A DNA stretch of 64,000 nucleotides, from assembly GCF_003075525.1 (NCBI RefSeq), contig NZ_QDDR01000004.1, positions 62,001 to 126,000 of the forward strand. The letters are read 5' to 3'. The notes beneath the pieces were generated by a model that was given only the letters and a program-made list of their open reading frames with translations, did no database searches and was not told the origin of the DNA. Below, piece by piece: positions 41,973-51,081 of this stretch; the stretch's first letter is position 1; every line of letters begins with the position of its first letter. The stretch comes from Pararhodobacter aggregans (GTDB taxonomy: Bacteria; Pseudomonadota; Alphaproteobacteria; Rhodobacterales; Rhodobacteraceae). The translations under genes were made by a program, and so were the position numbers.

Positions 41973-43682
41973 ATGCGGGTGATCCTCAACCGGATGGGGC
42001 GGCTGGCCTGGCTGGCCGCCTCGGGTCCCGGGGCCTGGAAGGGCCTGTGGCTCTTTGCGCTGATCCTGGCGCTGGAGTTCGTCGGAGTCTGGCTCAGCGT
42101 CCAGATGATCAACTGGTCGCGCGCGTTCTATGACGCGCTCGAACAACTCGACGCGGCCGAGGCGCTGCGGCAGATCGGGGTCTTCGGCCTGATCGTCGCC
42201 GTCCTGTCGGCCAGCACGCTCTCGGGCGCCTGGTTGCGCAAATGGCTGCAGATCGGCTGGCGCCAGCGCCTGACCGACCGGGCGCTGACCCTCTGGCTGG
42301 ACGGCGGCGCCTATTGGCACCTGCGGCCCGGCCTCAGTCCGCAGCCGGTCGAGAACCCGGACCAGCGCATCGCCCAGGACTGCGCGCAATTCATCAGCTA
42401 CCTGCTGGAATTCACCCTGGACCTGATTACGCGGGTGGTGTCGCTTATCACTTATCTGGCGGTCCTCTGGTCGCTGTCCAACTTCCCGCTGTCGCTGGGC
42501 TTTCTGGGGATCGAGGCCGAGATCCCGCGCTATATGGTCTGGGCCTCGTTCCTTTATGTCTTCGGTTCCAGCCTGATTACCCATTGGCTGGGCCGACCGA
42601 TCAAGCGGCTGGCCTATGACCAGGAACGCTACGAAGCCGATTTCCGCCACGCGCTGGTGCAGGTGCGCGACGGGGCCGATCAGATTGCCCAGGCCGGGGG
42701 CGAGGGGGCCGAACGGCGGCGGCTGGACCGGCGCTTCGACAGCCTGCGCGCCAATTGGAAGCGGCTCATCGGGCAGGAGTTCATCCTGGGCCTCTTCGTC
42801 ACCCCCTATTACCGGACCGTGCTGCGCATTCCGACCTTTCTGGCGCTTCCGGCCTATTTCGGCGGGGCGGTGACGCTGGGCGGGCTGATGCAGCTGGCCT
42901 CGGCCTTTTCGAACGTCACCACGACGCTGAGCTGGTTCATCTTCGACTACTCGAAGCTCGCGCGGTTCGTTGCGGTTTCCGAGCGGCTCGAGGGGCTGTT
43001 CAGCGCCGCATCGGCACCGCAGCCAGCGCCGGATGTACCCCGCGCACTGGAGGTTGTTTCGGGCGGTGACGGGCTGCTGCGTCTGCGCGACCTGCACCTC
43101 TATACGCCCAGCGGGCAGGCGCTGGATCCGGTCCCCGACACGACGATCCGTCCGGGGCAGCGGGTCTGGATCCATGGTGCCTCGGGCCGCGGCAAGACGA
43201 CGCTCTTGTCGGCGCTGCGCGGTGTCTGGCCCTATGGCACCGGCCGCGTGAGCCTGCCCGAGGCGCCGATCCTGGCCCTGCCGCAGCAACCGCTGGCCTT
43301 TGCCGAGGGGTTGTTGCCGACGCTGACCTATCCGCATGATCCGGCCAGCTTCGACTCCGCCCTGCTGGAGGGCATCCTGCGCAAGGTGGGGCTCGAGCGC
43401 CGCATCGGCGGCCCGGATGGTCCCGAGGCATTGCAGGGCCTGTCGATGGGCGAACGCCAGCGGCTGGCGCTGGCACGGGTATTGCTGCTCAAACCTGCCT
43501 GGGTGCTGCTGGACGAGGCGACGAGCGCCCTCGACCCGGCGTCCGAAGCCCGGCTTCTGGCGCTCTTGCGCAACGACCTGCCGCGCAGCACGATCCTGTG
43601 CGTGGCGCATCGCGTACCGGCCGGGCTGGACCACGATTCCGAACTCTGGATCGGACCTGACGACGAAAGGATGACCGCATGA
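41973..43682 (+). CDS. SbmA/BacA-like ABC transporter with fused ATPase (ABC_membrane_2 family)
   Basis: A 569-residue half-transporter: membrane domain (residues 1-330) of the SbmA/BacA/YddA group (VQMINWSRAFYDALE, PENPDQRI-like VENPDQRIAQD, and the RHALVQVRDGADQIA stretch), followed by an ATPase with Walker A GASGRGKTT (about 401-409), signature LSMGERQR (about 490) and Walker [13 protein letters not shown]. Members of the family move vitamins, peptides or long-chain substrates. Its operon position between a haem-type receptor and a ChaN-like protein suggests a haem/siderophore role, which would be unusual for the family. Confidence 0.88.
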   Translation: MRVILNRMGRLAWLAASGPGAWKGLWLFALILALEFVGVWLSVQMINWSRAFYDALEQLDAAEALRQIGVFGLIVAVLSASTLSGAWLRKWLQIGWRQRLTDRALTLWLDGGAYWHLRPGLSPQPVENPDQRIAQDCAQFISYLLEFTLDLITRVVSLITYLAVLWSLSNFPLSLGFLGIEAEIPRYMVWASFLYVFGSSLITHWLGRPIKRLAYDQERYEADFRHALVQVRDGADQIAQAGGEGAERRRLDRRFDSLRANWKRLIGQEFILGLFVTPYYRTVLRIPTFLALPAYFGGAVTLGGLMQLASAFSNVTTTLSWFIFDYSKLARFVAVSERLEGLFSAASAPQPAPDVPRALEVVSGGDGLLRLRDLHLYTPSGQALDPVPDTTIRPGQRVWIHGASGRGKTTLLSALRGVWPYGTGRVSLPEAPILALPQQPLAFAEGLLPTLTYPHDPASFDSALLEGILRKVGLERRIGGPDGPEALQGLSMGERQRLALARVLLLKPAWVLLDEATSALDPASEARLLALLRNDLPRSTILCVAHRVPAGLDHDSELWIGPDDERMTA

Positions 43683-44494
43683 TCCCCGAACCCGGCCAAT
43701 GGCTGCGCCCCGATACCGGCGACATACCCTCCCATCCCGCCTTGATGGCCGAAATGGCCGAAGCGCCCGTTGTCCTGCTGGGCGAGCGCCATGACCGCGC
43801 CGACAACCACCGCTGGCAGATGCAGGTCGCGGCCGGGCTGCTGGCCCGTCGCGACAGGCTGGTCCTGGGGTTCGAGATGTTCCCCGCCCGGCTGGACCCG
43901 GTGCTGGCCGACTGGGTGGCGGGCGTGCTGGACGAGGCCGCGTTCCTCGAGCGGGCCGAATGGGGCAGCGTCTGGGGCTTCCCGCCCGACCTCTATCTGC
44001 CGCTCTTCCATTTCTGCCGCCTGCACCGGGTGCCGATGATCGGCCTCAACTGCCGCCGCGATCTGGTGCGCGAGGTCGGCGCAGGCGGCTGGGACAGCGT
44101 CCCCGAGGCGGCGCGTGAGGGCCTGACCCCCGCCGCCCCTGCCAGCCCCGCCTATCGCCGCTACCTGTTCGAGGTGACCGGCGGCCCGCGCCCCGACCGG
44201 GCCGCGCAAAGCCCCGAAGATCCCGCCTTCGACCGTTTCGTGCGCGCCCAGCAGACCTGGGACCGTGCCTTCGCCTGCCGCATCGCCGACGCGCGGGCGC
44301 GCGATCCCGGGGCGCTGGTCGTCGGCATCATCGGCCGCGGGCATCTGGAATACCGCGGCGGCACCCCGGCACAGCTGGCCGATCTGGGCATCCCGGAGGC
44401 CCGCGTCCTGCTGCCCTGGGAGGGCGCCCGCCCGGTCCCCGCGGGCATCGGCTGCGCGGTCTTCGGCTTGCAGGAAACCGCGGGTCAGGCCTGA
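43679..44494 (+). CDS. ChaN-like haem-binding protein
   Basis: A 271-residue protein of the ChaN/Cofac_haem_bdg family. The fold signature LLGERHDRADNHRWQ (residues 33-47, Glu36 and His38) and LVLGFEMFP are clear. Known ChaN proteins are iron-regulated haem-binding lipoproteins; here no signal peptide or lipobox is visible, so this version may be cytoplasmic. It overlaps the ABC gene by ATGA. The end overlaps the convergent TetR gene by 10 bases. Confidence 0.88.
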   Translation: MIPEPGQWLRPDTGDIPSHPALMAEMAEAPVVLLGERHDRADNHRWQMQVAAGLLARRDRLVLGFEMFPARLDPVLADWVAGVLDEAAFLERAEWGSVWGFPPDLYLPLFHFCRLHRVPMIGLNCRRDLVREVGAGGWDSVPEAAREGLTPAAPASPAYRRYLFEVTGGPRPDRAAQSPEDPAFDRFVRAQQTWDRAFACRIADARARDPGALVVGIIGRGHLEYRGGTPAQLADLGIPEARVLLPWEGARPVPAGIGCAVFGLQETAGQA

Positions 44495-45156
44495 CCCGCG
44501 GCCCTTGCGCCTGTCGCCAGCCCCGCCGCGCAGAACCGCACCAGATGGTCGATCTGCGCGGCCTCCGCCACCCGCCCGTCGCCCAGCGTGCCGATGCGTT
44601 CCTGCGAGGTCAGCAGCGCCAGCATGGCCGAAACGGAGAAAACGAAGCCCTCGGCGACGCCCTGTTCCGAGGCGCCGGGCAGCAGCGCCCGGATCTCGGC
44701 CAGAAAGACCCGCGCCGTGGGGTCGAAGAACCGGGCCGAAAGCGCCCGCCAGCGATCATCGGCCGAGACAAAGGCCACCAGCCGCGCGTAATGGCGCCAG
44801 CGCGGTTCCTTTTGCGACAGATCGAAGAACGGCCGCATGAAGGCGCCCAGCACGGCGGGCAGATCGGCCGCGCCCCCGGCCTGCGCCCGGGCCAGCGCCT
44901 CCAGCCGGGCCCCTGACAGCGCCTCGGCCCGGCGTGCCACCACCTGCTGGAACAGGACCTCCTTGCCGCCGCCGTGGTGATGGATCGTGCCCAGCGGCTC
45001 GCCCGATTCCGCCACGATGTCGCGAATCGTCGCCCCGTCGAATCCACGCAGCGCAAAGACCGCCTCGGCCGCGTCCAGCACCCGTTCCCGGGTTTCCAGC
45101 GAGCGTTTCGACGGCGCTCTTTGTCGTTTTTTCTCAGAGGTTTGAGCAATAGGCAT
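44485..45156 (-). CDS. TetR family regulator divergent from monooxygenase operon
   Basis: A 223-residue TetR regulator. The N-terminus is basic (EKKRQRAPSKRSLETRERVLDAAEAVFALRGFDGATIRDIVAESGEPLGTIHHHGGGKEVLF). In the recognition region the usual YHHFGSK is HHHGGGK, a small departure. The start at 45156 is chosen; a longer form from 45183 would begin inside the operator. It is divergent from the flavin monooxygenase gene with a 10-base inverted repeat between them, so it probably represses both directions. Confidence 0.88.
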   Translation of the reverse strand: MPIAQTSEKKRQRAPSKRSLETRERVLDAAEAVFALRGFDGATIRDIVAESGEPLGTIHHHGGGKEVLFQQVVARRAEALSGARLEALARAQAGGAADLPAVLGAFMRPFFDLSQKEPRWRHYARLVAFVSADDRWRALSARFFDPTARVFLAEIRALLPGASEQGVAEGFVFSVSAMLALLTSQERIGTLGDGRVAEAAQIDHLVRFCAAGLATGARAAGQA

Positions 45157-45158
45157 AA

Positions 45159-45198
45159 GTTTAACTTGCCTTATTTCGAACATCTGTTCAAGTTAAAC
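45159..45198. promoter_or_regulatory. Operator pair, inverted repeat GTTTAACTTG-N20-CAAGTTAAAC
   Basis: Perfect 10-base arms separated by 20 bases fill the gap between the divergent TetR and monooxygenase genes. The left arm is itself within the palindrome AAGTT-T-AACTT (45157-45167). Likely a tandem TetR binding site. Confidence 0.75.
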
Positions 45199-45217
45199 CC
45201 GTACGTGGGAGGACGTC

Positions 45218-46531
45218 ATGAGTATTGCGCGCGGGAGGCTCGCCCTGATCGGGGCGGGGCCGATGGGGCTGGCGGCGGCCAAGCTGCTCAAGGAACACGG
45301 GCTGGAGTTTCAGGGGTTCGAGCTGAACAGCGGCGTGGGCGGGCTTTGGGATATCGAGGGCCCGCGCTCGACCATGTACGAGACGGCGCATCTGATTTCT
45401 TCGAAGCGGATGACCGAATTCACCGATTTCCCGATGCGGGCCGAGGTCGCCGATTACCCCTCGCACCGCGAGATGAAGCGCTATTTCCGGGACTTCGCCG
45501 AGCATTTCGACCTGCTGCCGCATTACCGCTTCGGGGCGGAAGTCCTGCGCACCGAACCCCTGGGCGGGCCGGGCGAGGGCTGGCGCGTCACCTGGCGCGA
45601 TGCCGAGGGGGAACATGCCGAGGATTTCGCCGGGCTCCTCATCGCCAACGGCACGCTCAGCACCCCCAACATGCCCGCCTTCAAGGGGCAGTTCGACGGC
45701 GCGCTGATCCATTCCTCGGCCTACAAATCCGCCCGGCAATTCGACGACAAGCGCGTGCTGATCGTCGGCGCCGGGAATTCCGGCTGCGACATCGCGGTCG
45801 ATGCCATCCACCACGGGGTGGCCTGCGACCTGTCGATGCGGCGGGGCTATTACTTCGTGCCGAAATACGTCTTCGGCAAACCGGCCGACACGCTGGGCGG
45901 CGCGGTCAAGCTGCCGATGCCGATCAAGCGGGTGATCGACGGGACGATCCTGAAATGGTTCGTCGGCGACCCGCAGCGCTATGGCTTCCCCAAGCCCGAT
46001 TACAAGCTCTACGAAAGCCATCCGGTGGTGAATTCGCTGGTCCTTTACCACGCGGGCCATGGCGATCTGACGATCCGCCCCGATATCGCGCGACTTGACG
46101 GCAAGACCGTGCATTTCAAGGACGGCAGCCATGCTGACTATGACCTGATCCTCGCCGCCACCGGCTACAAGCTGGATTACCCCTTCATCGACAAGGCGCT
46201 GCTGAACTGGCAGGGCGATGCGCCGCATCTTTACCTCAACTGCCTGCACCCCGGGCGCGACGACCTCTTCCTTCTCGGCATGGTCGAGGCCTCGGGTCTG
46301 GGCTGGCAGGGGCGCCACGAACAGGCCGAGATGGTGGTGCGCTACATCAAGGGGCTGCGCGAAGGCTCGCCGGGGGCTGCGGCGTTGAAGAAGACCAAGG
46401 AACAGGGGTTCGAGAGGGCCACGGGCGGGGTCAATTACATCAACCTGCCGCGCATGGCCTATTACGTCAACAAGGCGACCTATCGCAAAGCCGTCACCGG
46501 CTGGGTCCGTCGCATGGCCGGGGGGAAGTGA
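45218..46531 (+). CDS. Flavin-containing monooxygenase (FMO/BVMO-like)
   Basis: A 437-residue FAD/NADPH oxidoreductase. The FAD motif GAGPMG is at residues 12-17, the FMO fingerprint FKGQFDGALIHSSAY at about 155-169 (F-x-G-type with His-Ser), and the NADPH motif GAGNSG follows in VLIVGAGNSGCDIA. The ATGYKLDYPF segment is also characteristic. It can oxygenate an amine, sulfide or ketone; which one is not visible. It opens an operon with a BASS transporter, an epimerase and an SDR, under the TetR operator just upstream. Confidence 0.92.
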   Translation: MSIARGRLALIGAGPMGLAAAKLLKEHGLEFQGFELNSGVGGLWDIEGPRSTMYETAHLISSKRMTEFTDFPMRAEVADYPSHREMKRYFRDFAEHFDLLPHYRFGAEVLRTEPLGGPGEGWRVTWRDAEGEHAEDFAGLLIANGTLSTPNMPAFKGQFDGALIHSSAYKSARQFDDKRVLIVGAGNSGCDIAVDAIHHGVACDLSMRRGYYFVPKYVFGKPADTLGGAVKLPMPIKRVIDGTILKWFVGDPQRYGFPKPDYKLYESHPVVNSLVLYHAGHGDLTIRPDIARLDGKTVHFKDGSHADYDLILAATGYKLDYPFIDKALLNWQGDAPHLYLNCLHPGRDDLFLLGMVEASGLGWQGRHEQAEMVVRYIKGLREGSPGAAALKKTKEQGFERATGGVNYINLPRMAYYVNKATYRKAVTGWVRRMAGGK

Positions 46532-47427
46532 TGATCGACGACGCGGTACTCGATTTCTCGGCGGGCTCGCTGACGCTGTTGAACGCGATCCTCGCGGTGG
46601 TGATGTTCTCCATCGCCATCGACCTGAAACTCTCGGATTTCAAGGTCCTGGCCCGGTCGCCGAAACCTGTGCTGGTGGGCCTCGCCTCGCAATTCCTGCT
46701 GCTGCCCGCGCTCACCTATCTGCTGGTGATCGTCGCCCAGCCGCGCCCCTCGGTGGCGCTGGGGCTGATGCTGGTGGCGGCCTGCCCGGGCGGCAATATC
46801 TCGAATTTCATCACCCACCGGGCGGGGGGCAATGCCGCGCTCTCGGTGTCGATGACCGCCATCGCCACGGTCGGCGCCATCCTGCTGACGCCCCTGAACA
46901 TCGCCTTCTGGGGCAGCCTCTATGCGCCGACGGCCGAGATCCTGCGCGCCACCTCCATTGATCCCGTCAGCATTGCCGTGACCGTCGGCCTGATGCTGGT
47001 GCTGCCCTTGGTGCTGGGCATCCTGCTGAACGCCCGGCGCCCGGATCTGACGGCGCGGATCCGGCCGCCGCTGCAATATCTCTCGATGGGCATTTTCCTG
47101 GCCTTCATCGCCATCGCGCTGGTCAGCAACTGGGGCCTGTTCCTGACCTTCGGCCCTGCCATTGCCGGGCTGGTCATCGTCCACAACGCGCTGGGGCTGG
47201 GCGGGGGCTATGCGCTGGCGACACTGGCGGGGCTGTCGCCCTTTGACCGCCGGGCGGTGACGATCGAGACGGGGATCCAGAATTCGGGCCTGGGCCTTGT
47301 GCTGATCTTCAGCTTCTTCGGGGGTTTGGGCGGCATGGCCATCGTCGCGGGCTTCTGGGGCATCTGGCACGCGATCTCGGGCCTCGCGCTCGCCAGCCTG
47401 ATGCGCCGGACCGAGGCCGCGCGATGA
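46531..47427 (+). CDS. BASS family (bile acid:sodium symporter-like) transporter
   Basis: A 298-residue membrane protein of the bile acid:Na+ symporter family with about nine helices. The motif AACPGGNISNFITHRAGGNAALSVSMTA near residue 85-112 and the later ETGIQNSGLGL crossover region contain the sodium and substrate contacts. BASS members carry bile acids, keto-acids or other organic anions. It overlaps the monooxygenase stop (TGATG), and its substrate is probably what the monooxygenase and dehydrogenases degrade. Confidence 0.92.
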   Translation: MIDDAVLDFSAGSLTLLNAILAVVMFSIAIDLKLSDFKVLARSPKPVLVGLASQFLLLPALTYLLVIVAQPRPSVALGLMLVAACPGGNISNFITHRAGGNAALSVSMTAIATVGAILLTPLNIAFWGSLYAPTAEILRATSIDPVSIAVTVGLMLVLPLVLGILLNARRPDLTARIRPPLQYLSMGIFLAFIAIALVSNWGLFLTFGPAIAGLVIVHNALGLGGGYALATLAGLSPFDRRAVTIETGIQNSGLGLVLIFSFFGGLGGMAIVAGFWGIWHAISGLALASLMRRTEAAR

Positions 47428-48353
47428 CCCGCATCCTGATTACCGGCGCCGCCGGGATGGTCGGGCGCTCGCTGGTCCGGGCGCTGCCCCCGGACGAGGT
47501 TCTGGCCACCGACCTCGCCCCGGGAAAGCTGCCCGATACCACGCGCTTTCGCCGCATGGACGTGACCGGAGGCGACCCCGAAACGATCATCGCCGAGGAA
47601 AGGCCCGAAGTCGTCGTCCACCTCGCCTCCATCGTCACGCCGCCGCCGGGGATGAGCCGCGCGGCGGCCGAGGCGGTCGATGTCACCGGCACCCGCAACG
47701 TGCTGGGGGCCTGCCTGCGCCATGGGGTGCGGCGGCTGGTGGTGACGAGTTCCGGCGCCGCCTATGGCTATCACGCCGACAACCCGGTGCCCCTGACCGA
47801 AGACGCGCCCTGCCGCGGCAATCCCGAATTCGCCTATGCCGACCACAAGCGCCGGGTCGAGGAGATGCTGGCCGAGGCACGCCGCGACGCGCCGGGGCTG
47901 GAGCAGGTGGTGCTCAGGGTCGGCACCGTGCTGGGGCAGGGGACCGACAACCAGATCACCGCGCTCTTCCACCGCAGGCGGCTGCTGGCGGTGCGGGGCT
48001 GCGATTCCCCCTTCGTCTTCATCTGGACCGAGGATCTGGCCCGCATCGTCCAGCGCGCCGCGACCGAGGCGCCGCCCGGCATCTACAATGTGGCGGGCGA
48101 CGGCTGGATGACTGTGGACGATCTGGCCCGCGCCCTCGGCAAGCCGGTGCTCAGGCTGCCCGCCTGGGCGCTGAAGGCGGCGCTGGCATTGGCGCGTCCG
48201 CTGGGCCTGTCACGCTATGGGCCCGAGCAGGTGCGCTTCCTGCAATACCGCCCGGTCCTGTCCAACGAGCGGCTCAAATCCGTCTTCGGCTATACCCCGA
48301 CGCTGTCCTCGGCCGAGGTCTTCGCCCTCTGGCAGAAGGAGGCGGGGCTGTGA
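47424..48353 (+). CDS. NAD-dependent epimerase/dehydratase family protein
   Basis: A 309-residue extended SDR. The cofactor motif is TGAAGMVG (residues 7-14), and strand VVHLASIVTPP and the SSGAAYGYH region follow. The usual YxxxK is YADHK (residues 134-138), so Tyr and Lys are kept. Related proteins act on sugars, hydroxysteroids or cinnamoyl-type ketones. With the flavin monooxygenase, BASS carrier and second SDR this would suit a steroid- or terpenoid-like substrate (inference). It overlaps both neighbours by 4 bases. Confidence 0.88.
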   Translation: MTRILITGAAGMVGRSLVRALPPDEVLATDLAPGKLPDTTRFRRMDVTGGDPETIIAEERPEVVVHLASIVTPPPGMSRAAAEAVDVTGTRNVLGACLRHGVRRLVVTSSGAAYGYHADNPVPLTEDAPCRGNPEFAYADHKRRVEEMLAEARRDAPGLEQVVLRVGTVLGQGTDNQITALFHRRRLLAVRGCDSPFVFIWTEDLARIVQRAATEAPPGIYNVAGDGWMTVDDLARALGKPVLRLPAWALKAALALARPLGLSRYGPEQVRFLQYRPVLSNERLKSVFGYTPTLSSAEVFALWQKEAGL

Positions 48354-49120
48354 AGACAGCTGTGATCTCGGGCGGGAACGGCGGGCTGGGCCGTGCGCTG
48401 GCCGCAGGGCTGGAGGCGCAGGGCTGGCACAGCGTCCTGATGGACCGCACCACCGCGGGGCTGGAGGCGACGGCCAGCCGCACCCCCGTCACGGTGGACC
48501 TGACGGATACCGACGCGCTGCACCGGGCGGCGGCGCAGGTGATCGCGACGCGGCCCTCCATCGACCTCGTGATCTATAACGCGGGCGTGTCACAGATCGG
48601 CCCTTTCGCCGACAGCGACCTCGCCAGTCACCGCCGGGTGTTCGAAATCAACTATTTCGCCGCGGTCGAGATGGCGCGGGCCTTCCTGCTGCCCCTGCGA
48701 CAAAGCCGGGGCACCCATCTGGCGATTTCCTCGGTCGCGGGTTTCGCGCCCTTGCACCACCGCACCGCCTATGCCGGGTCGAAACACGCGCTGCAGGGGT
48801 TCTTCGCCTCGCTCAGGTCCGAGGAGGCCGCGCATGGGGTGCGCTGCCAGATCGCCGCGCCGAGTTTCGTCGCCACCAATATCGGGCAGGCCGAAAGGGG
48901 CGCCGACGGGATCGTCCGGCCGGGTTCGGCGCCTGACGGGATCGACTACATGACGCCCGAGGACGCGGCGGCGGTCATCCTGAAGGGCCTGGCCCGGGGG
49001 CGCGATTTCATTCCGGTCGGCCGGGTCGCGGCACTGGCGGCGTTGGTGATGCGCGCCTCGCCCGGCCTCTACCAGCGCCTGATGCGCCGCAAGATCGCGA
49101 CGGCCGGGACCGACGGGTGA
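48350..49120 (+). CDS. Short-chain dehydrogenase/reductase, GTG start
   Basis: A 256-residue classical SDR starting at GTG 48350, overlapping the epimerase stop. Cofactor motif SGGNGGLG (residues 7-14), NAG motif in VIYNAGVSQIG, catalytic Ser in AISSVAGFAP and YAGSK. The C-terminal stretch YQRLMRRKI is basic and hydrophobic, as in membrane-associated SDRs acting on lipids. Last gene of the monooxygenase operon, 39 bases before the convergent crotonase gene. Confidence 0.9.
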   Translation: MKTAVISGGNGGLGRALAAGLEAQGWHSVLMDRTTAGLEATASRTPVTVDLTDTDALHRAAAQVIATRPSIDLVIYNAGVSQIGPFADSDLASHRRVFEINYFAAVEMARAFLLPLRQSRGTHLAISSVAGFAPLHHRTAYAGSKHALQGFFASLRSEEAAHGVRCQIAAPSFVATNIGQAERGADGIVRPGSAPDGIDYMTPEDAAAVILKGLARGRDFIPVGRVAALAALVMRASPGLYQRLMRRKIATAGTDG

Positions 49121-49159
49121 TGGCCGTTCATGGTCTGCAGGCCCGCCCTGTCCGCCCGG

Positions 49160-49903
49160 TCAGCGGCGGGTGAAATCCGGGCGGCGCTTCTCGCGGAAGG
49201 CGCGCAGCCCTTCCCCTGCGTCGGGACCCTGCATCATCGCCTCCTCCAGCCGCCGGACCGCGTAGTGCTGCTGCGACGGCGTTTCGCCCAGCACGTCGAG
49301 CGTCAGGCGCTTGAGGTTCCCCACCACATCCCGCGAATTCGCCGCCAGAGCCCGGGCCATCGCCTTGCCCGCCTCCAGCTGCGCGCCGGGTGGCACCAGA
49401 TCGTTGACAAAGCCGATGTCATAGGCCCGCCGGGCCGGGATCGGCCGGCCCAGCAGCAGGAGTTCCATCGCCATCCGAGGCGGCAGCCGGTTCGTCGCGG
49501 CGCTGACTGCGGCCAGCGAGAAGCCCAGTTTCGCTTCGGGGAAATGGAACTCGGTATCTTCGGCCGCGACGCAGAGGTCGCACATCGCCGACAGCATGAA
49601 GCCGAGCCCGATCACCTTGCCCCCCAGCGCCGCGACGATGGGCTTGTCGGTGCGAAAGCCGATCTCGGGCAGGGCGCGCCAGGCTTCGGTCGGCGGGTCG
49701 TGCAGATCGGCCCCGGCGCAGAAGATCCCGGGCGAGGCCGAGGTCAGCACCGCCGCCCGCGCAGGCCCCCGGGCGAAGCGCTGGAAGGCTGCGTCAAGCT
49801 CTGCCGCCATGCGGCTGTCGATGGCGTTGCGCTTGGCGGGACGGTCCAGGGCGATGACGGCGATGCCGTCGTCCTCGTCGTAGCGGATCAGGGGCTCGGT
49901 CAT
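49160..49903 (-). CDS. Enoyl-CoA hydratase/isomerase family (crotonase)
   Basis: A 247-residue crotonase. Oxyanion-hole segments FCAGADLHD and GGKVIGLGFMLSAMCDL are present. One catalytic acid is in place (HFPEAKLGF, Glu at about 121); the position of the first Glu is occupied by Leu/Met-rich sequence, so hydratase chemistry is uncertain and isomerase or lyase activity is possible. Last gene of the long minus-strand operon that starts with the amino-acid ABC importer; it overlaps the PLP-enzyme gene by ATGA. Confidence 0.9.
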   Translation of the reverse strand: MTEPLIRYDEDDGIAVIALDRPAKRNAIDSRMAAELDAAFQRFARGPARAAVLTSASPGIFCAGADLHDPPTEAWRALPEIGFRTDKPIVAALGGKVIGLGFMLSAMCDLCVAAEDTEFHFPEAKLGFSLAAVSAATNRLPPRMAMELLLLGRPIPARRAYDIGFVNDLVPPGAQLEAGKAMARALAANSRDVVGNLKRLTLDVLGETPSQQHYAVRRLEEAMMQGPDAGEGLRAFREKRRPDFTRR

Positions 49904-51081
49904 CGTCCCTCCGTCAGGGCGCGGGTCAGGCGGGCGCAGAGGTCATCCATCAGCGCGGGCGTGGTTGCATAGTTGAACCGCACATAGCCGTCCCAGCCCG
50001 GCCCGCACTGCGCGCCGTCATTGACGCCGACCCGCGCCCGGTCGAGGAAAAAGCGCGCAGGCCCGCCGGGCAGATCGGCGGCGCGGGCATCGACCCAGAG
50101 GAAATAGGTAGACTCCGGCAGGAAGCAGCGCAGGCGCGGCTCGGCCCGGGTCAGCGCCTCGACCAGTTGCTGGCGCTGCGCGGCAAGCCGGTCCATCAGC
50201 GCCGCCAGCCAGTCGTCGCATTCCTCCCAGGCGGCAAGCGTCGCCTCCATCGCCCCGACGCTGGGCAGGCCCAGCAGAACCTCGGGCACCCGCGCCTTGA
50301 ACCGGGCCATCAGCTCGGCCGAACCGAAATGCATGATCCCGCAGCGCAGGCCCGGGGTGTTGAAGCTCTTGGACGCGGAATAGAGGGTGACAATCCGCGC
50401 CGCCGCCTCGGGGAACATCTGCGCCAGCGGCTGATGCGCGCGGGGGGCGAAGACCAGATCGGCGTGGATCTCGTCCGAGATGATGACCATGTCCCGCGCC
50501 TCGGCCAGCCGGATATAGGGCGCCAGTTCCTCGCGGGTGAAGACCCGGCCGGTCGGGTTATGGGGATGGCAGAGCAGCAGGACCCGGGGCCTCAGACCCC
50601 GCGCGGCCAGAGTCGCGGCGGGGTCGGGATCGGCGCGCGGGCCGTCGGGCGTGTCGCGCATCGGCACGTCGTGCAGCGCCCGCTGCCCCTGATCCAGCGC
50701 GATCAGGAAGGCCGGGTAGCAGGGCGTCTGGATCAGGATCCCGTCGCCCGGGTCGCTATAGGCGGTGAGGCAGGCCGCAATCGCCTGCAACAGATCGACG
50801 CAAAGCTGGGTGTCGCCGGGCGCCACCGCCCAGCCGAAGCGCTGGCCCATGCGGCGGGCGAAGCTGGCGGCGACATCGGCCATCGGCCCGACCGGACCGC
50901 GCATCGGATAGCCGGTCCGCTCCGCCGCCAGCAGCGCTGCCAGCCGGGCGCGGATCGGGGTGGCGAGGTGGTAATCCATCTCGGCAATGCCCATGCCCAG
51001 CACATCGGGGGCGAAGGTCGACCATTTGGCGTTGTGCTTGTCCTTCAACGCCTCAAGGCTCATCGGGGCGAGGGGGTTCAT
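49900..51081 (-). CDS. patB-like: MalY/PatB-type PLP enzyme (aminotransferase or C-S lyase)
   Basis: A 393-residue fold-type I PLP enzyme of the MalY/PatB group: KWSTFAPDVLGMGIAEMDYHLATPI at the N-terminus, the LLCHPHNPTGRVFTREEL stretch, ISDEIHADLVF, and the cofactor lysine in TLYSASKSFNTPGLRCG. This group contains cystathionine beta-lyases and other C-S lyases as well as aminotransferases. In this operon it probably acts on the imported amino acid. It overlaps both neighbours by ATGA, arguing for fixed stoichiometry. Confidence 0.92.
   Translation of the reverse strand: MNPLAPMSLEALKDKHNAKWSTFAPDVLGMGIAEMDYHLATPIRARLAALLAAERTGYPMRGPVGPMADVAASFARRMGQRFGWAVAPGDTQLCVDLLQAIAACLTAYSDPGDGILIQTPCYPAFLIALDQGQRALHDVPMRDTPDGPRADPDPAATLAARGLRPRVLLLCHPHNPTGRVFTREELAPYIRLAEARDMVIISDEIHADLVFAPRAHQPLAQMFPEAAARIVTLYSASKSFNTPGLRCGIMHFGSAELMARFKARVPEVLLGLPSVGAMEATLAAWEECDDWLAALMDRLAAQRQQLVEALTRAEPRLRCFLPESTYFLWVDARAADLPGGPARFFLDRARVGVNDGAQCGPGWDGYVRFNYATTPALMDDLCARLTRALTEGR

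Noticed and set aside
45157-45183. Longer TetR start at 45183
   Set aside because: The extra nine residues would be encoded by the operator itself; the ATG at 45156 fits the family better.
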